Origin: Streptomyces sp. NRRL S-37
GTDB lineage: Bacteria > Actinomycetota > Actinomycetes > Streptomycetales > Streptomycetaceae
Direction: 5' to 3'
Length of the DNA stretch: 64,000 bases
NCBI RefSeq assembly: GCF_000721605.1
Contig: NZ_JOIZ01000005.1
Location: 62,001 to 126,000, forward strand
In this document: one piece after another, positions 63,346-64,000 of the stretch
Position numbering within the stretch: position 1 is the stretch's first letter
How the letters are laid out: every line of letters starts with the position of its first letter
Program-made: the position numbers and the translations under genes
Notes under the pieces: generated by a model
The model's database searches: none
The model's input: only the letters and a program-made list of their open reading frames with translations
What the model was told of the DNA's origin: nothing

Positions 63346-64000
63346 ATGAGCAACAGGACGGCCGAAGAACGCCAGCGGGAGATCGTACGGGTGGCACGCA
63401 CCACCGGCTCGGTCGACGTCAGCGCGCTCGCCGCCGACCTGGGCGTGGCCAAGGAGACCGTACGACGGGACCTGCGCGCCCTGGAGGACCACGGTCTGGT
63501 GCGCCGCACCCACGGCGGCGCCTATCCCGTGGAGAGCGCCGGCTTCGAGACGACGCTCGCCTTCCGCGCCACCAGCCACGTCCCCGAGAAGCGCAGGGTC
63601 GCGGCCGCCGCGGCCGAGCTGATCGGGGACGCCGAGACGGTCTTCGTCGACGAGGGCTTCACCCCCCAGCTCATCGCCGAGGCCCTGCCCACCGACCGGC
63701 CGCTCACCGTGGTCACCGCCTCCCTGCCGGTCGCGGGCGCGCTCGCGGAGACCGGCACCACGTCCGTCCTGCTGCTCGGCGGCCGGGTCCGCTCCGGAAC
63801 CCTCGCCACCGTCGACCACTGGACGACGAGGATGCTCTCCGGTTTCGTCATCGACCTGGCGTTCATCGGCGCCAACGGGATCTCCCGCGAACACGGACTG
63901 ACCACGCCCGACCCCGCGGTCAGCGAGGTCAAGGCACAGGCGGTCCGGGCCTCCCGCCGGGTGGTGTTCGCCGGTGTCCACACCAAGTTCGGGGCGGTCA
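63346..64000 (+). CDS. DeoR/GlpR-family transcriptional regulator (cut by window end)
   Basis: The first 218 codons of a sugar-metabolism repressor; the frame is open at base 64000. The N-terminal winged helix reads RQREIVRVARTTGSVDVSAL, then LGVAKETVRRDLRALEDHGLVRRTHGG. The sugar-phosphate-binding domain follows with VFVDEGFTPQLIAEALP, PLTVVTASLPVAGAL, LLGGRVRSGTLAT and DLAFIGANGISREHGLTTPD. It may control the uronate genes on its left or an operon beyond the window. Confidence 0.88.
   Translation, partial: MSNRTAEERQREIVRVARTTGSVDVSALAADLGVAKETVRRDLRALEDHGLVRRTHGGAYPVESAGFETTLAFRATSHVPEKRRVAAAAAELIGDAETVFVDEGFTPQLIAEALPTDRPLTVVTASLPVAGALAETGTTSVLLLGGRVRSGTLATVDHWTTRMLSGFVIDLAFIGANGISREHGLTTPDPAVSEVKAQAVRASRRVVFAGVHTKFGAV

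Noticed and set aside
63259..63981. Minus-strand open frames at the right end of the window
   Set aside because: They are antisense to a clear DeoR-type regulator whose frame runs off the window end.

Overview
The window looks like a piece of a Streptomyces chromosome. It has very high GC with G or C in nearly every third codon position, many GTG starts, four-base ATGA/GTGA gene overlaps, Tat-type signal peptides, several sigma/anti-sigma and GntR/IclR/DeoR-type regulators, and an ectABCD cluster close to a cobalamin cluster. All functional calls come from reading motifs in the sequence; no database was searched.

Layout. (1) 1-18.3 kb: cobalamin (B12) biosynthesis. The 3' part of a cobalamin riboswitch lies at the left edge, followed by a tightly coupled run cobD-cobQ-cobN-chelatase AAA/VWA subunit-cobO-cobB-cobI. 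An antisense ZIP metal transporter follows, then a second run cobM-cobL-cbiG/cobJ fusion-cobH-cbiX-cobC. (2) 18.3-23.4 kb: a palindromic repeat acting as a bidirectional terminator, an amidohydrolase, a polar amino-acid ABC transporter with an operator-rich promoter, and a class V aminotransferase. (3) 23.4-26.9 kb: a second copy of the palindromic repeat and ectABCD (ectoine/5-hydroxyectoine). The ectB reading frame has lost about 90 internal codons, including the PLP lysine. (4) 27-39 kb: assorted chromosomal genes: a second class V PLP enzyme, a DsbA-like oxidoreductase, DUF1349 and LURP-one-like proteins, a NarL-type two-component system whose kinase has an in-frame C-terminal extension, a ketoglutarate-semialdehyde-type dehydrogenase with a divergent IclR regulator, a GNAT protein, a class B penicillin-binding protein, and a SigE-family sigma factor with a partner membrane protein. 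(5) 39-57 kb: a pectin/rhamnogalacturonan utilisation locus: PL3 and PL1 pectate lyases, pectinesterase, rhamnogalacturonan acetylesterase-like SGNH protein, alpha/beta hydrolase, GH43, a sugar ABC importer, Gfo/Idh oxidoreductase, DUF6807 protein, an IlvD/Edd sugar-acid dehydratase, a DapA-family lyase and a GntR regulator. A GH43 gene inside this locus is wrecked by two TnpB-type elements: a remnant that came with a deletion, and an intact insertion. (6) 57-64 kb: an MBL hydrolase, a TIGR03086-type protein, an MFS exporter, then a divergent uronate-oxidation module (kdgD plus an unknown 387-residue protein facing udh), ending in a DeoR-type regulator cut by the window edge.

How it fits together. 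Secreted lyases and esterases would release uronate and arabinose/rhamnose-type sugars, which the ABC importer takes up. Udh and KdgD, and separately the IlvD/Edd plus DapA pair, would oxidise sugar acids to alpha-ketoglutarate semialdehyde. The aldehyde dehydrogenase at about 33 kb could finish both routes to alpha-ketoglutarate.

The observations most worth following up are the internal deletion in ectB; the palindromic repeat translated in frame inside cobB; the intact TnpB element with a predicted guide RNA sitting at a base-resolved junction in GH43; and the matched divergent promoters of the uronate module.
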